Positions 14,801 to 22,593 of a stretch of DNA of 64,000 nt are shown here, piece by piece. Under the pieces are notes generated by a model. That model did no database searches, was not told the DNA's origin, and saw only the letters and a list, made by a program, of their open reading frames with translations. The DNA is from Monodelphis domestica (lineage: Eukaryota; Chordata; Mammalia; Didelphimorphia; Didelphidae), in the NCBI RefSeq assembly GCF_027887165.1, contig NC_077232.1, forward strand, positions 8,086,960-8,150,959, given 5' to 3'. The position numbers and the translations under genes are program-made. Every line of letters begins with the position of its first letter. The stretch's first letter is position 1.

Positions 14801-17800
14801 CCCAGAAAGAAACAATTCAAATACCATGGATCCCCTGTAAGGATTACGTAATATCTGGCACCTATTCTACATGGAAGGATTGGAAGTCTCGGAATATGAT
14901 GTTCTGGAATGGAGTTTACAATCAAATAAGATGGGGAGTGTGTTTCTGAGACTCTTCTTTTCTCTGGGCTCAGAATATATACCAGTGCTGGGAAATACTT
15001 TGCATAATATCAAATTATCTGTCCCAACACATTTTTGTGAGTTCAAATCTGCTCTCACACACTGAATTCTTAACACTGCTTGCGTCTGTTCTTCATCTTT
15101 AAAATGAGCTAGAGAAGGACATGAGAAACCACTCCAGTATATTTGCCAAGAAAACCGCAAATGGGGTCAAGATGAGTGAGTACAACAAATGTACAATAGG
15201 AAGTCTTAGATGGTGGGAATTCAAAGAAGGTAGAAAACCCATGTCATTCTTTAGATTCCTATGTAGTTGGGTTGTAGTATTGTTCCAGGAGGAATAATAC
15301 ATCTGGTATGAAGATTTCCTGAGTTTTTTGTAGAGATGTTCATCCATATTTGGAGTTCACCATTCACCCTACTCTTAGCTGTAGCTTCAAGAATCTTTGC
15401 CATGTTCATTGGGCATATTACCATGAAATCAATATTTGAGGGTAATCTATAGGCCTCAGCAACATTGATAAACTATGAGGATGTCTACACGTAGCATTTG
15501 ATGACTTTTCCCAGTGGAATGGGCAGATGGCAACGATTTGTTCCAATGACCCACCTTAGACCTTGGTCAGACTTGAAAGACAGCAATGTCATCCAGTGCA
15601 TCCCTGGCCAATGGCAGTTGTTTTAACTTTTGTGTTTACAATTGATTTCACTGACTACAGAAGAGAGAGGAAGATGATGACTTTGTGTCACTTTGGCTCA
15701 CTTAAATTCAATTTACTGTCAAGTCAAAAAATCATTATGATATTTTGGAAACTCTCCAAAAACAAAGGCCAAATGTCAACCTCATCTTGTTGGGTGTAAG
15801 GATGGCACAAATCTTGGCAGATCACTGTGTTTTTATGGACAGGCACAGATGTGGCAGTTTGAGACAGCAAAGGATTGTGGGTAGAGAACTGTTAGCTGAG
15901 GAGAATTGTGGCCAGCCTCAGGACTTCTAGCCCTATACTGGAAGCTAACTGGTTCTGTTTCTGAGTGACTGAGGGACACCCGAAGCCACAAGAGGGAGAA
16001 GACCCAGACTTTTTTGCCTATCTTTGAAGCTGTTTTCATCAAGGAATCTTCTACTGCTTTCCTCCATCTGCCAGCAAGAACCACTGATTCAGAAGAAGTT
16101 TAGCTTGGACTCTCTCTCAAAACTGAGCCAGCCTTCTTACTTCTTTCTGGGCCTCTCCTTGCCATCCTTGAATTGACTTAGATTTAGAGATAATAATTAT
16201 TATAGATAAGATACATTAGCATAGAAATAAAGAAACAGACCACTGTAAAAAGTGGCTGAGTCCTCTGGGGCTCTAACGTCAACCCCTTGATTTGGCTGCT
16301 GGGGGGTGTAGCTTGACAGGGCATCCTGCTCCCTTTCCCTTTTCAAATAAAATCTTTAGTTTAAGTCATATATGGGTTTTGGCCTGACTAATCCAGGAGA
16401 AGTGTTAGGTAATTGGAGACAGGATTCAAAGCTGAATCCTCTCCTGTCTGTGACACAACTAGACTAAGTCTGTCAAAATGTCCATAGAGGAAGGTGGACC
16501 CCAATCCTTGCTCCAAAACAGCTGACAGTGAAAACAGACATCTTTCCCTTCAGCTTGTGTCCACATTAGAGCTCAAGGGATTAATCTGTTAAAATATCCC
16601 TTGTGAAAGAGACTAAAAGTCTCTCTCCTATCCCTCTAGAAATTCCCTCAAACTCTTGGGATAGTTGACCCCAGGGAGGAGAAATCTTCCTATCTACTCT
16701 CCACCAACTGACTATACCCGAGCTCCATACTATCCCTCACCACTTGTTCCATCCAATTGTGTCACTGGTGATTAGATCTTTCCAGTGAGACAAACCCAGT
16801 CTACCCTTCTCCATGAAAAAGAAGGAACTCCTCCCCTTCTTGTTTACATGGGAAACATACAAGTATGAAAGTAACTAATAAAAAGAGGAGATTCTTGCAC
16901 AGATTGATGGAAGAGTTTAGGTAGGACTACTGACAAGCACCTGGAAAGTGATAAATGATTCCATGGAGCAACCGTGGTTTTCTACCATCTACACAGATGA
17001 AAAAAAAAATTAGTGAGCTTTTACCAAAGTAATGAGTACATTATTTTCAAAGCAGGTTGCTCTTCCTCCCAGCTCCTGCAATATATTTGGCCAAGAAGAA
17101 GAGATAAAATTCTCCTTGCTTCCCTTGCCATTTCAAGATAAGCAAACATTGATGATCAATGAATCCCATTTGGAAAATATCAACCTACCATCAATCAATG
17201 CTCATTTCATCCTGTCTATATTTTTGTTGGTGTCATCTACTGTCCTTTGGATAGCCATGAAGATAGTCTAAGTAAGCTTCCTTTCTGAATGAGTTTCCTA
17301 CGTCATTCACAGTCTCCTTTTCCACCTCCACATTGTCTTTCATCCATTGACTCTTCCACATGAACAATCCTTACACTCTCCATTTGTCCATTTCTATGAC
17401 CTCTGTCTCCATTCAAGCTCAATTGACTTTAATGATGAACACAATCATAGCATTACTCAAAAATATTTCAAATACAGTATCTTGAATTCTGAAATTTTAC
17501 TTTAATCCTATCTGTTCGAGCCTCTCATCTCCTATTTACTGTGTCCTTTCAAGTTGGTTTTCATCTCCATCAGTCCAATATGACTTCTCTCGTTCCAATC
17601 CCTCATCCTTCTTTACCTTTAATAGTCTTGACTCAGCAATCAATTCAATAGAATATCCTTCTGTCCATCTAAAATTACTTCTTTTATGTTCTTTCCTGGA
17701 TCACTTGCCTCCCAGTTTTCTGATATTCATGCTATGTTAATTTTTTTGTGGTTGAGACTGAATATATTATTAATTAGGTGGTCACCAGGAATTTAATTTC

Positions 17801-19234
17801 TAAATCCCAAAATGAATTACTGACATAATGGAATTTTTGGTAGTTTATTTACAATATTTACAATAGGAGGAAGATATTTAGGAATGAAAGAGAAAAGAAA
17901 AACTCTGGCTTCTTCTTATATCAGTTAGAATTTCTAAGTGTCAGCCAGGGGAAGAGAGTCTCAAGAAGTTGGGCCTTTCCTGGAGGCTTCACAGCTCCAG
18001 AAAGGCAGGGTCACTAAGTCAGCTTTTCACTCACCAATGGTAACAGTTTAAAAGAAGTCTTGGTGTTGGTCTTCCAGTCACTCCTCTGTCTTTCTCTCCA
18101 AGCTTGGGTGACTGACTGTCCGAATGTCCATCTTCCCTTTAGCTCTGAGTGACTGATCCTTCACTCCAAGCTCGGGGTGACTGACTGACTGTTTTCAGTC
18201 TTTCTTTTCTCTATTTAAAGACCTTTTTCTCTTGTGTCACCTCCTCTAAATTTTCATGTCTACCAATCAAAGCAGAAGCTTTTCTACAGCACTGCCCATT
18301 CTTTAGTTCTTACCTTCTTTGATTAGATTTCATCTTTTTGGGTTACTTAAATCCTTTATTGTTAAGTTCACCTTTTGTAGATACTTAACACTTTTTTATA
18401 ATTAAAATCTAAGAAGAGATTGTCGCTTACAATTCTAAGCTTCACTAAATGAAGAGCTAAGTACCTTCATTGTTACAATCAGGAGATTACAATTTTATCT
18501 TCACAATAAAGAAAGAGCTAAGTATCTTCATTGTTATAAACAGGAGATAGCTAAATCGAATGTTCACAATGTCCACCACCACCTTCATGTCTACTCCCCA
18601 GAATCAATCCTACAACTTGCCACCAAAAGTTACCATCCAGACTTTGAAGATCTCCAATAGGGGAATCAATCCACTGCAGCACACAAATTCCAATTTACCT
18701 TTTTTGAGCTTCAGGTGTTAGGAAGGTTTTCTGGAATTTGCCTCTTTGCAGCTTATGGTGGAGAAACACACTCCCCTTTTTCATGACTCCACACCTTGAG
18801 TCTCTAATAATGCACTTTTATTTACAGAACCAGCTAACTACATTGATGCCACTTGTCAACTAGAGACTTAGCCATGTATTTTAATATAAGGCAAAGCCAT
18901 AATAAAACATCACAATCACCGATATAGATAAATAGAGGAATTTTTAAAGCATCATAATCCACACATGAACCTGAGTCCCATTCTCCCAACAGTTCTCTCT
19001 CATTCTGTGGGTGATCTTTGACATACACTTAGAAATAGCTGCAAGGAGATGACACATGAGAATAAAACCTGTGTCCTGTACGAAATCCCAAACTCTTCAA
19101 TGTAATAACTTTTCACATCTTTCATTTGTCCTCAGCATTATCTCTCTCTCTCTGTCTCTCTCTCTGTCTCTCTCTCTGTCTCTGTCTCTGTCTCTGTCTC
19201 TGTCTCTGTCTCTGTCTCTGTCTCTCTCCCTCTG

Positions 19235-19319
<85 letters not shown>

Positions 19320-19339
19320 GTCTCTCCCTCTCTCTCTCT

Positions 19340-19412
<73 letters not shown>

Positions 19413-20750
19413 TGTCTCTCTCTGTCTCTCTCTCTCTGGATGCAGCCTTTATGTTCACAAGATTCTTTCACTGCTATGCTCAGTTCATCCAAGCTGTGAT
19501 TGACTAACTCTCCACCAGCTCTAATGTCTTAGCCTACTGGGTTGATTTATTCTGCCACTCATCTGATTCTCTTCTGTGGAGTTTTCCCTCTGCTCTCTTG
19601 CACATATTCCTCAAAACCAACTCTACAAACCATCACTTCCAGCTTTAAACCTTGAAGATATTGTGAGAAGGGAATTTGTATTTTTATTTAATTAATCAGG
19701 GATTTGGACTTCCCTCCCTTTGTTTTAAATTTAAATCAATTAGTGATCTTTTTAGCTAGAACCTTGAAGACCTTTTACCCTGGATTGCAAGTACAAACAC
19801 ACTCACAGAGACAGGAAATTGATCCCACAGGCACTGCACCCCTGGGTGTTGCCAGGCCAATTGAGGAATTATGATTGGTTCCTGGGAGGTGATGTGGGAG
19901 AGCTAGTGGGTGAAGAAAATTGCTTATGAATGGAGACCCAGCAGGAGGGGGAGACTGAAAGGACTGAGACTGAGATTCAGATATAGACTCTGGCTTGAGA
20001 CAGACTCTGACATTGGTGACTTTATTGAAGACGGACTCTAGGTTGTTAGGTCATTCACTTCTCTACCTCCTTTCTGTTTCCCTCTGTTTACTATATCTCC
20101 ATTTTAATTCAATTAAATTGTTAAAATTACTAACAGCCTCAAAGTTTAATTTTAAATTGGTGACCACTCTTTGAACTACTACATTATGTTTCTGAAATCT
20201 ACCATTTCTCTTTCTGGGTTCAGAAGCTGGGCACTATCTAGAAATGATTCTCCTTTAACTCAAGAATAGTAAACATCTTACCTTCCATCTATGACCAGGC
20301 AAATTTATCTCTGTTCATTATCATAGGACAGTTCTAGAATTTGTTTCATTCCAGTACACATAGCATTCAAACTGAGCAACTTCTGTCCCACAATACTGAG
20401 TGTCTCCCTTTAGAAATCCACCCAGCAGTCTCTCTGAGGGTTAGTGGTTCACTCTGCTAAATAAAATGATTGGTTTGGCTCATCTAGATCTTCCCTAACA
20501 CTCATCATCCTCAGTTTATCTATTATCATGGAAGAAAACCTTCCTTCCCCCAAAATTCTCAAGTCTTTTCTCCCGTGTAGGACAATCTTTGTTTCTGATG
20601 TCTGAGAACAGAGTTAGTTTGTTTCTGTCTTTTTTTTTTTTGAGCAGGATGAAGAGAGCACAGTCTCTGAAAGGAAATGCCAGTGAAGATGTAGAGGAGA
20701 GACCAGCTTTGCTTCTCCCAGAAATGACACAAGCTGAAGGCACAGTTTGA
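91..20750 (+). CDS. SLC22-family organic anion transporter gene, exons 2-10 (5' end outside window)
   Basis: This is a multi-exon gene for a 12-helix major-facilitator transporter of the SLC22 (OAT-like) family, expected in the plasma membrane moving organic anions. Visible coding exons are 91-194, 4210-4364, 5013-5181, 7346-7469, 9345-9460, 9754-9968, 10839-10947, 13304-13501 and 20648-20750. They stay in one frame across gt-ag introns and give 430 residues plus a stop. Diagnostic pieces are the opening WDLVC, the MFS loop motif GMLSDRFGRRK, LEWMP, LPESARWL, the helix 7-8 segment with FYGLAFNLESYDFSLYVVQV, and LAVLGKGS before ELFPTEIR. Most exon lengths match those I remember for SLC22A6-type genes. 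Exon 1 (about 130 residues with the first helix and extracellular loop) is off the left edge. No frameshift or stop is seen. The substrate and exact ortholog cannot be told from the sequence; SLC22A6/A8/A20 or the A9/A25 group are all possible. Confidence 0.93.
290..665 (+). mobile_element. Old L1 3'-UTR fragment in intron 2
   Basis: Sequence around AATGCAATGATCCAGGACAT and CAACCATGGAAAAATATTCT is typical of marsupial L1 3' ends. It lies just past exon 2 and is mirrored at about 38605-38980. Confidence 0.7.
815..1020 (+). mobile_element. Old L1 ORF2 3'-end fragment
   Basis: The run from CCCATCAGTTG through GGCTGAGCAAGTT to GAAGTGAGCAGAGCCAGGA aligns with the last part of L1 ORF2 seen intact in this window near 22.6-22.9 kb. 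It is degenerate and duplicated on the right arm at about 38250-38455. Confidence 0.75.
1147..1172 (+). repeat. Poly-C tract (C26)
   Basis: There are twenty-six uninterrupted C residues next to a CORE-SINE tail. The matching place on the right arm (about 38101-38123) is shorter and interrupted, which explains part of the arm length difference. Confidence 0.95.
1173..1345 (-). mobile_element. CORE-SINE (MON1/WSINE-like)
   Basis: On the minus strand it shows a tRNA-like head (AGTTAGCTCAGTGGATAGAG), the B-box-like TTCAAATCTGGCC and the MIR-type core. It is more diverged than most copies here. Mirrored at about 37936-38108. Confidence 0.8.
1385..1475 (+). mobile_element. MIR/CORE-SINE fragment
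   Basis: GTGGATTTAGAGATGTGGGT followed by TTCAGATTTCATTTCTTGTC fits the head of a MIR-like SINE. It is short and worn. Confidence 0.4.
1935..2245 (+). mobile_element. L1 3'-UTR tail fragment
   Basis: It contains AAAGAACTGATGGAGTCTGA and later CACAACATGATTGATGTAGA and ATCAAATTGCTTGCC, the usual order in marsupial L1 3' ends, then a G-rich run. Mirrored at about 37037-37350. Confidence 0.75.
2257..2418 (+). mobile_element. CORE-SINE (MON1/WSINE-like)
   Basis: It begins GGGGGGCAACTGGGTGGCTC, has B box GGTTCAAATCTGG and core GTGACCCTGGGCAAGTCACT, and ends at CTTAGAGCC before a short A-rich run. Mirrored at 36862-37025. Confidence 0.92.
2433..3420 (+). repeat. LTR-like element with about 135-bp internal tandem repeats
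   Basis: Three diverged units start at GGAGCTGGGGGAGG-like words near 2556, 2689 and 2829 (spacing 133 and 140 bases), each with GGCTTTTGTGTCTCTGTGTC or a relative. Downstream lies AATAAACCCC near 3170. U3-type repeats plus a polyadenylation word suggest an LTR, but I cannot fix its ends or family. Mirrored on the right arm at roughly 35870-36860. Confidence 0.45.
3590..3790 (+). repeat. Unclassified segment shared with 49.3 kb
   Basis: The word GCCTTAGCTGCTGGCAATTG and flanking sequence recur in the same order at 49290-49520 at roughly 75 percent similarity, and as the arm mirror at about 35499-35699. It could be an old interspersed repeat or a trace of an earlier locus duplication. Confidence 0.6.
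4210..4364 (+). CDS. SLC22-like exon 3
   Basis: The 155-bp exon lies between gtgcttag and gtaagt. It completes the MFS loop motif (FGRRK) and encodes helices 3 and 4, ending in the NCL region. It leaves one base to join exon 4. An identical copy is at 34927-35081 on the - strand. Confidence 0.94.
5013..5181 (+). CDS. SLC22-like exon 4
   Basis: The 169-bp exon has acceptor ccttaag and donor gtatgt. It starts in the family motif LEWMP, followed by two helices around YAYSLGTVLLSAWAYL and a second hydrophobic run. I chose this acceptor over the tag four bases downstream because it keeps LEWMP and gives the family length of 169. An identical copy is at 34110-34278. Confidence 0.94.
5672..5854 (+). 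mobile_element. CORE-SINE (MON1/WSINE-like)
   Basis: It starts GGGGGCAGCTGGGTGGCTCA, carries GGTTCAAATCTAG as B box and ends in AAGGTGAGGGTTAAAAG. It lies in intron 4. Mirrored at about 33436-33619. Confidence 0.92.
6310..6490 (-). mobile_element. MIR-like SINE relic
   Basis: The order TAATAGTCGGCATTTA, CTCACAACAATCCTGTGAGG and ATCCCCATTTTGCAGAGTAG is the reverse complement of a MIR 3' half. Mirrored near 32800-32980. Confidence 0.55.
6752..6912 (+). repeat. Short GTAT and GATT microsatellites
   Basis: There is a GTATGTATGTATAC run near 6754-6767 and a GATTGATTGATT run near 6885-6911. Both differ slightly from the right arm copies near 32380-32400 and 32517-32542. Confidence 0.7.
7346..7469 (+). 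CDS. SLC22-like exon 5
   Basis: The 124-bp exon lies between tctatcag and gtatgg. It encodes LPESARWL at the cytoplasmic end of helix 6 and the start of the large intracellular loop, ending GRKLTPE. It ends on a codon boundary. An identical copy is at 31823-31946. Confidence 0.94.
7529..7736 (-). mobile_element. CORE-SINE (MON1/WSINE-like) just after exon 5
   Basis: On the minus strand it runs from GGGGCACTTGGGTAGCTCAG to an AAGG-GTGAGGGTTTTTATA tail. It sits 60 bases after the exon 5 donor. Mirrored at 31556-31763. Confidence 0.92.
7972..8172 (+). mobile_element. MAR1-type CORE-SINE that holds the inner duplication edge
   Basis: The head is TAGGTGATGCAGTGGATGGA, the core is ACCCTGGCTAAGTCAGTGAA, then GCCTCAGTTCCTTATCTGTA and a tail of GCCAAGAAAACTGAACG. 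Identity between the arms stops after base 8074, about halfway through this SINE, so the right arm carries only its first half. Confidence 0.88.
8430..8655 (+). mobile_element. Old CR1/L3-type LINE tail
   Basis: GGCATTTATTCAGTATCAGT, GTGCCAGGTACTGAGAATAG and a later GTGAGATGAACCTTGGAAAC follow the order of worn CR1/L3-like 3' ends in mammals. The family assignment is from memory. Confidence 0.45.
8788..8860 (+). repeat. (TC)n microsatellite
   Basis: About 73 bases of TC with one TTTC interruption, in intron 5. It reads through in several frames as Ser-Leu or Leu-Ser and is not coding. Confidence 0.95.
8885..9075 (+). mobile_element. MIR/THER1-like SINE relic
   Basis: GACTTTGGAATCAGAGGTCT, GTGCCACGTGTCTCTGC and GATAGATGGCCTCCATGACC fit the head, core and tail of a MIR/THER1-type element. 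Confidence 0.5.
9345..9460 (+). CDS. SLC22-like exon 6
   Basis: The 116-bp exon lies between ctgaacag and gtgagt. It encodes the rest of the acidic intracellular loop (DVKSHIEEDFATVK), then LFQTPGMCKITLC leading into helix 7. It lies 1.27 kb beyond the inner edge of the left arm, so it has no copy on the right arm. Confidence 0.9.
9754..9968 (+). CDS. SLC22-like exon 7
   Basis: The 215-bp exon lies between acttccag and gtaaga. It encodes helices 7-9, including FYGLAFNLESYDF, the QVLFGLIDIPARLLAF run and LGHRF, ending in FVPQ. Length and boundaries match the family exon. Confidence 0.94.
9969..10838 (+). other. Intron 7, nothing recognised
   Basis: 870 bases of intron without a repeat or gene I can name. 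Open frames here (for example 10270-10542) show no family motif. Confidence 0.6.
10839..10947 (+). CDS. SLC22-like exon 8
   Basis: The 109-bp exon lies between tcctcag and gtatga. It encodes LAVLRMTLAVLGKGS and the following helix, ending in the ELFPTEIR motif whose Arg codon is completed by exon 9. Length matches the family exon. Confidence 0.93.
10948..12177 (+). other. Intron 8, mostly unrecognised
   Basis: Near 11090-11190 there is a worn CR1/L3-like word set (TGACTTATTAAGTGTCTAGT, CAGGGAGTTTCCATTCTA). Near 11680 CAGCATTGGCAAATCTTTTA resembles the end of a hAT-type nonautonomous element, but no partner end was found. The rest shows nothing I can name. Confidence 0.35.
12178..12335 (+). 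mobile_element. MIR-like SINE relic
   Basis: ACAGTGGGAAAAACACTGGC, CTCAGATCCTACCTGCCTCT and TAATAAATTGGACATTGGAC match head, middle and tail words of MIR-like SINEs. Confidence 0.5.
12555..12900 (-). mobile_element. LTR fragment related to the copies at 17.7 and 21.5 kb
   Basis: CACCAGGAATTTAATTTCTAA and GGTAGTTTTCATTTCC are shared with the LTRs at 17735 and 21479. It is an old, broken fossil fragment in intron 8. Confidence 0.6.
13304..13501 (+). CDS. SLC22-like exon 9
   Basis: The 198-bp exon has acceptor tttacag and donor gtcagt. It encodes QMGMSVGLFAVST, two last helices and a cytoplasmic ETHGLPLLETIEETEN tail start. If the donor is not used the frame runs 25 more bases to a taa at 13524-13526, which would give a shorter alternative C terminus (SVSDTSQ). 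Confidence 0.9.
13535..14890 (+). mobile_element. Old L1 5' part (5' UTR and ORF1), degenerate
   Basis: It opens with GTAGAGCCAAGGTGG, a usual L1 5' start. It passes through an A-rich region coding a worn coiled coil and reaches a decayed ORF1 C-terminal region (CACAGATCACCTCCTGCA, GGAATGTTATAGCCAGGTTC). No long open frame remains. It begins only about 35 bases after exon 9. Confidence 0.7.
14985..15185 (+). mobile_element. MAR1-type CORE-SINE, 3' part
   Basis: GTGAGTTCAAATCTGCTCTC, ATCTTTAAAATGAGCTAGAG and CCACTCCAGTATATTTGCCA end in AAGAAAACCGCAAATGGGG. The head is poorly preserved. Confidence 0.75.
15555..15790 (+). mobile_element. Old LINE-like 3' tail
   Basis: ACCTTGGTCAGACTTGAAAG, GTCATCCAGTGCATCCCTGG and GATGACTTTGTGTCACTTTG recall a dispersed marsupial LINE tail. 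Family not certain. Confidence 0.35.
15795..16454 (+). mobile_element. Possible solo LTR
   Basis: It runs from a TGTAAGG start to a TGTGACACA end and holds an AATAAA-like word (AAATAAAATC near 16345). No target duplication was confirmed, so this is tentative. Confidence 0.35.
16455..17734. other. Intron 9 stretch, no gene recognised
   Basis: About 1.3 kb with no feature I can name. A 79-codon frame at 17032-17271 ends in a hydrophobic run but has no family signature. Confidence 0.4.
17735..18560 (-). mobile_element. Solo LTR-like copy (family B)
   Basis: TGTTAATTTTTTTGTGG opens the block. CACCAGGAATTTAATTTCTAA, GTCAGCCAGGGGAAGAGAGT and TAAGTTCACCTTTTGTAG are shared in order with 21479-22223. 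It is an old broken fossil, and no internal viral genes were seen beside it. Confidence 0.65.
19140..19438 (+). repeat. About 300-bp (CT)n / (GTCT)n compound microsatellite
   Basis: CT, CTGT and CCCT units run for nearly 300 bases in intron 9, all pyrimidine-rich on the + strand. Long open frames on both strands (Ser-Leu or Arg-Glu repeats) are artefacts of the repeat. Confidence 0.97.
19662..20184 (+). mobile_element. Possible solo LTR
   Basis: It is bounded by TGTGAGAAGGG and a final CTACTACA, with a GGTGACCAC word near the end as in other LTR U5 regions here. The ends are judged by eye and no target duplication is proven. Confidence 0.4.
20648..20750 (+). CDS. SLC22-like exon 10, C-terminal tail and stop
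   Basis: It follows a long T-rich acceptor (ttgagcag) and continues the Arg codon split at the exon 9 donor. It encodes about 33 hydrophilic residues (MKRAQSLKGNASEDVEERPA, then LLLPEMTQAEGTV) and ends at tga. The frame fit and the basic then acidic tail support it. The preceding 7.1-kb intron is packed with LTRs and L1 relics. Confidence 0.82.
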
Positions 20751-20916
20751 TCCTCATACATACTTCTGAGAGAACCCAACATCTGGACGTGGATTCATTA
20801 TTTTTTTCATTTTGAGAAGTGAAATTTACCCTTTCTGAATTAAGAGTGGATCCTCTGGCTGCTGAGAGGCTGGAAGGGGGTTAATTACTATAAATTCATT
20901 TTAATTCATTCCCTGA

Positions 20917-20922
20917 AATAAA
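20917..20922 (+). promoter_or_regulatory. Candidate polyadenylation signal of the SLC22-like gene
   Basis: AATAAA lies 167 bases after the stop codon of exon 10 in AT-rich sequence. It is the first canonical signal downstream of the stop. The cleavage site itself is not established. Confidence 0.55.
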
Positions 20923-21478
20923 ATCATAAATATCATACTTCAAAATATTTCAAAATAAGACCAATTAAACAAATGAAGAGAAATAGTTCTTTTGTGTGAA
21001 GAAGTGTTGTCATTGGATAATTTTCTTGCTAACAAGGTAGGTAACTAAACAAGTTGATAAAGAGTCCTCCCATGGAAAAGTACATTGAGAGATATATGAC
21101 TATCATTATGTATAGAGGAAAACTATGGCTTTCCCCTTGATTTTAACCGGCTGGCGTGAAAAGTCAGTCCTTTCCTACACTAAGAGGAGGAATTTGAAAG
21201 CAAAATAAATTGTATCTTGGACACATAAGTCATCTAGGGGATTACAGAAGCTTTGAGTTGAATCTAGTAAAAGATCTGGACCAGTGAATTATCCTTTTCA
21301 CTTGGAAGTGTATGTCTTTAGTTAGTGGCTTTGGGTTCAAATTCAAGCAATGAGATCTCCTATTATTCTTTTAATTTCACTCCTTTGGGACTCATTTTCC
21401 CCATTAGTCAAATGAAGTTGGACTAGAAGGCTTCTAACCTTCCTTTCACAGTCTTTCTCTTCTGTTTAATCCCTGTGT
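20923..21478 (+). other. 3' flank of the SLC22-like gene with a MIR/THER1-like relic
   Basis: From about 21245 to 21475 words such as TCTAGTAAAAGATCTGGACC, TTTGGGTTCAAATTCAAGCA and CATTAGTCAAATGAAGTTGG match, in order, a second copy at 54580-54840, as expected for a worn CORE-SINE. The preceding 300 bases show nothing recognisable. Confidence 0.5.
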
Positions 21479-22223
21479 TTTGTTATAATTAATTGTGGTT
21501 GGACTCTGGATATATTATTTAGGTGGTTGCCAGGGATTTAATTTCTAAATATCAAAATGAATTATTAAAGTAAAGGGAAATTATGGTAGTTTTATTTACA
21601 ATTGAAGGAGGATAAGGATATGAGGATATGGTAAGGATAAGGATATGGATTATGATAAGGAATGAGAGGGAGAGCAAAAGAGAGATAGAGCTCTGGTTTC
21701 CTCTGATACCAGTTAGAAATTCTAAGCCCCAGCCAGGGGAAGAGAGTCTCAAGATGATGGGGCTTTCCTGGAAGCTTCACACCTCCCGAAAGGCATGGTC
21801 ACTAAGTCAGCCTTTCACTCACTAATGGTGACCATCTAAATGAAAGCAGTCTGAGGTCTCCTGCATGAGTTCCTCCAGGGGTCCAGTTCCTCCAGTCCAA
21901 CTCTGAGTCAGTGTTCCCAATCGAATATCTCTGAATCTATCCGAATGTCTGAATCTGAATGATCTGAATGTCTGAATTTGAAATTATTAAATGTCTGAAT
22001 CTGAATTCCCAAATGTCTGAATCTGAATGAATCCCTTCTGCCTTTTGGTCCTCTTTTTAAAGACCCTTTTCTCTTATGTCACCTCCTCTAAATTTCATGT
22101 CTACCAATCATAGCAGACACTTTTCTCCAGGACTGCCCACTCTTTAGTTCTCACCTTCTCTGGTTAGATTATATCTTTTTGGGTTATACTTAACACCTCT
22201 TTTGGTAAGTTCACCTTTTGTAG
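21479..22223 (-). mobile_element. Family B LTR, interrupted by a younger ERV
   Basis: It shares its U5-side words (GGTTGCCAGGGATTTAATTTC) and its far end (AAGTTCACCTTTTGTAG) with the LTR at 17735. At base 22224 the sequence switches to the TGTGA terminus of another LTR, so this copy was the target. It is an old broken fossil. Confidence 0.65.
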
Positions 22224-22230
22224 TGTGACA

Positions 22231-22244
22231 AGGAAATCACTTTA
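22231..22244 (+). repeat. Target-site duplication of the L1 (3' side)
   Basis: AGGAAATCACTTTA directly precedes the L1 poly-T (its A tail on the minus strand). It repeats at 28524-28537. Confidence 0.93.
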
Positions 22245-22593
22245 TTTTTTTAAAAATATATTTTATTTGATCATTTCCAAGCATTATTCGTTAAAGACAT
22301 AGATCATTTTCTTTTCCTCCCCCTCCCCCACCCCCCATAGCCAACGCGTAAGTCCACTGGGCATTAGATGTTTTCTTGATTTGAACCCATTGCTTTGTTG
22401 ATAGTATTTGCATTAGAGTGTTCATTTAGAGTCTATCCTCTGTCATGTCCCCTCAAACTCTGTATTCAGGCAGTTGCTTTTCCTCGGTGTTTCCACTCCC
22501 ATAGTTTATCCTTTGCTTATGAATGGTGTTTTTTTCTCCTGGATCCCTGCAAGTTGTTCAGGGACATTACACCGCCACTAATGGAGAAGTCCA

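Noticed and set aside
17032-17271. 79-codon frame with a C-terminal hydrophobic run
   Set aside because: No family signature, no splice logic with the SLC22 gene, and a length expected by chance in intron sequence.
19056-19503. Long open frames of Ser-Leu and Arg-Glu repeats on both strands
   Set aside because: They arise from the (CT)n/(GTCT)n microsatellite and are open in every frame lacking stops by composition.
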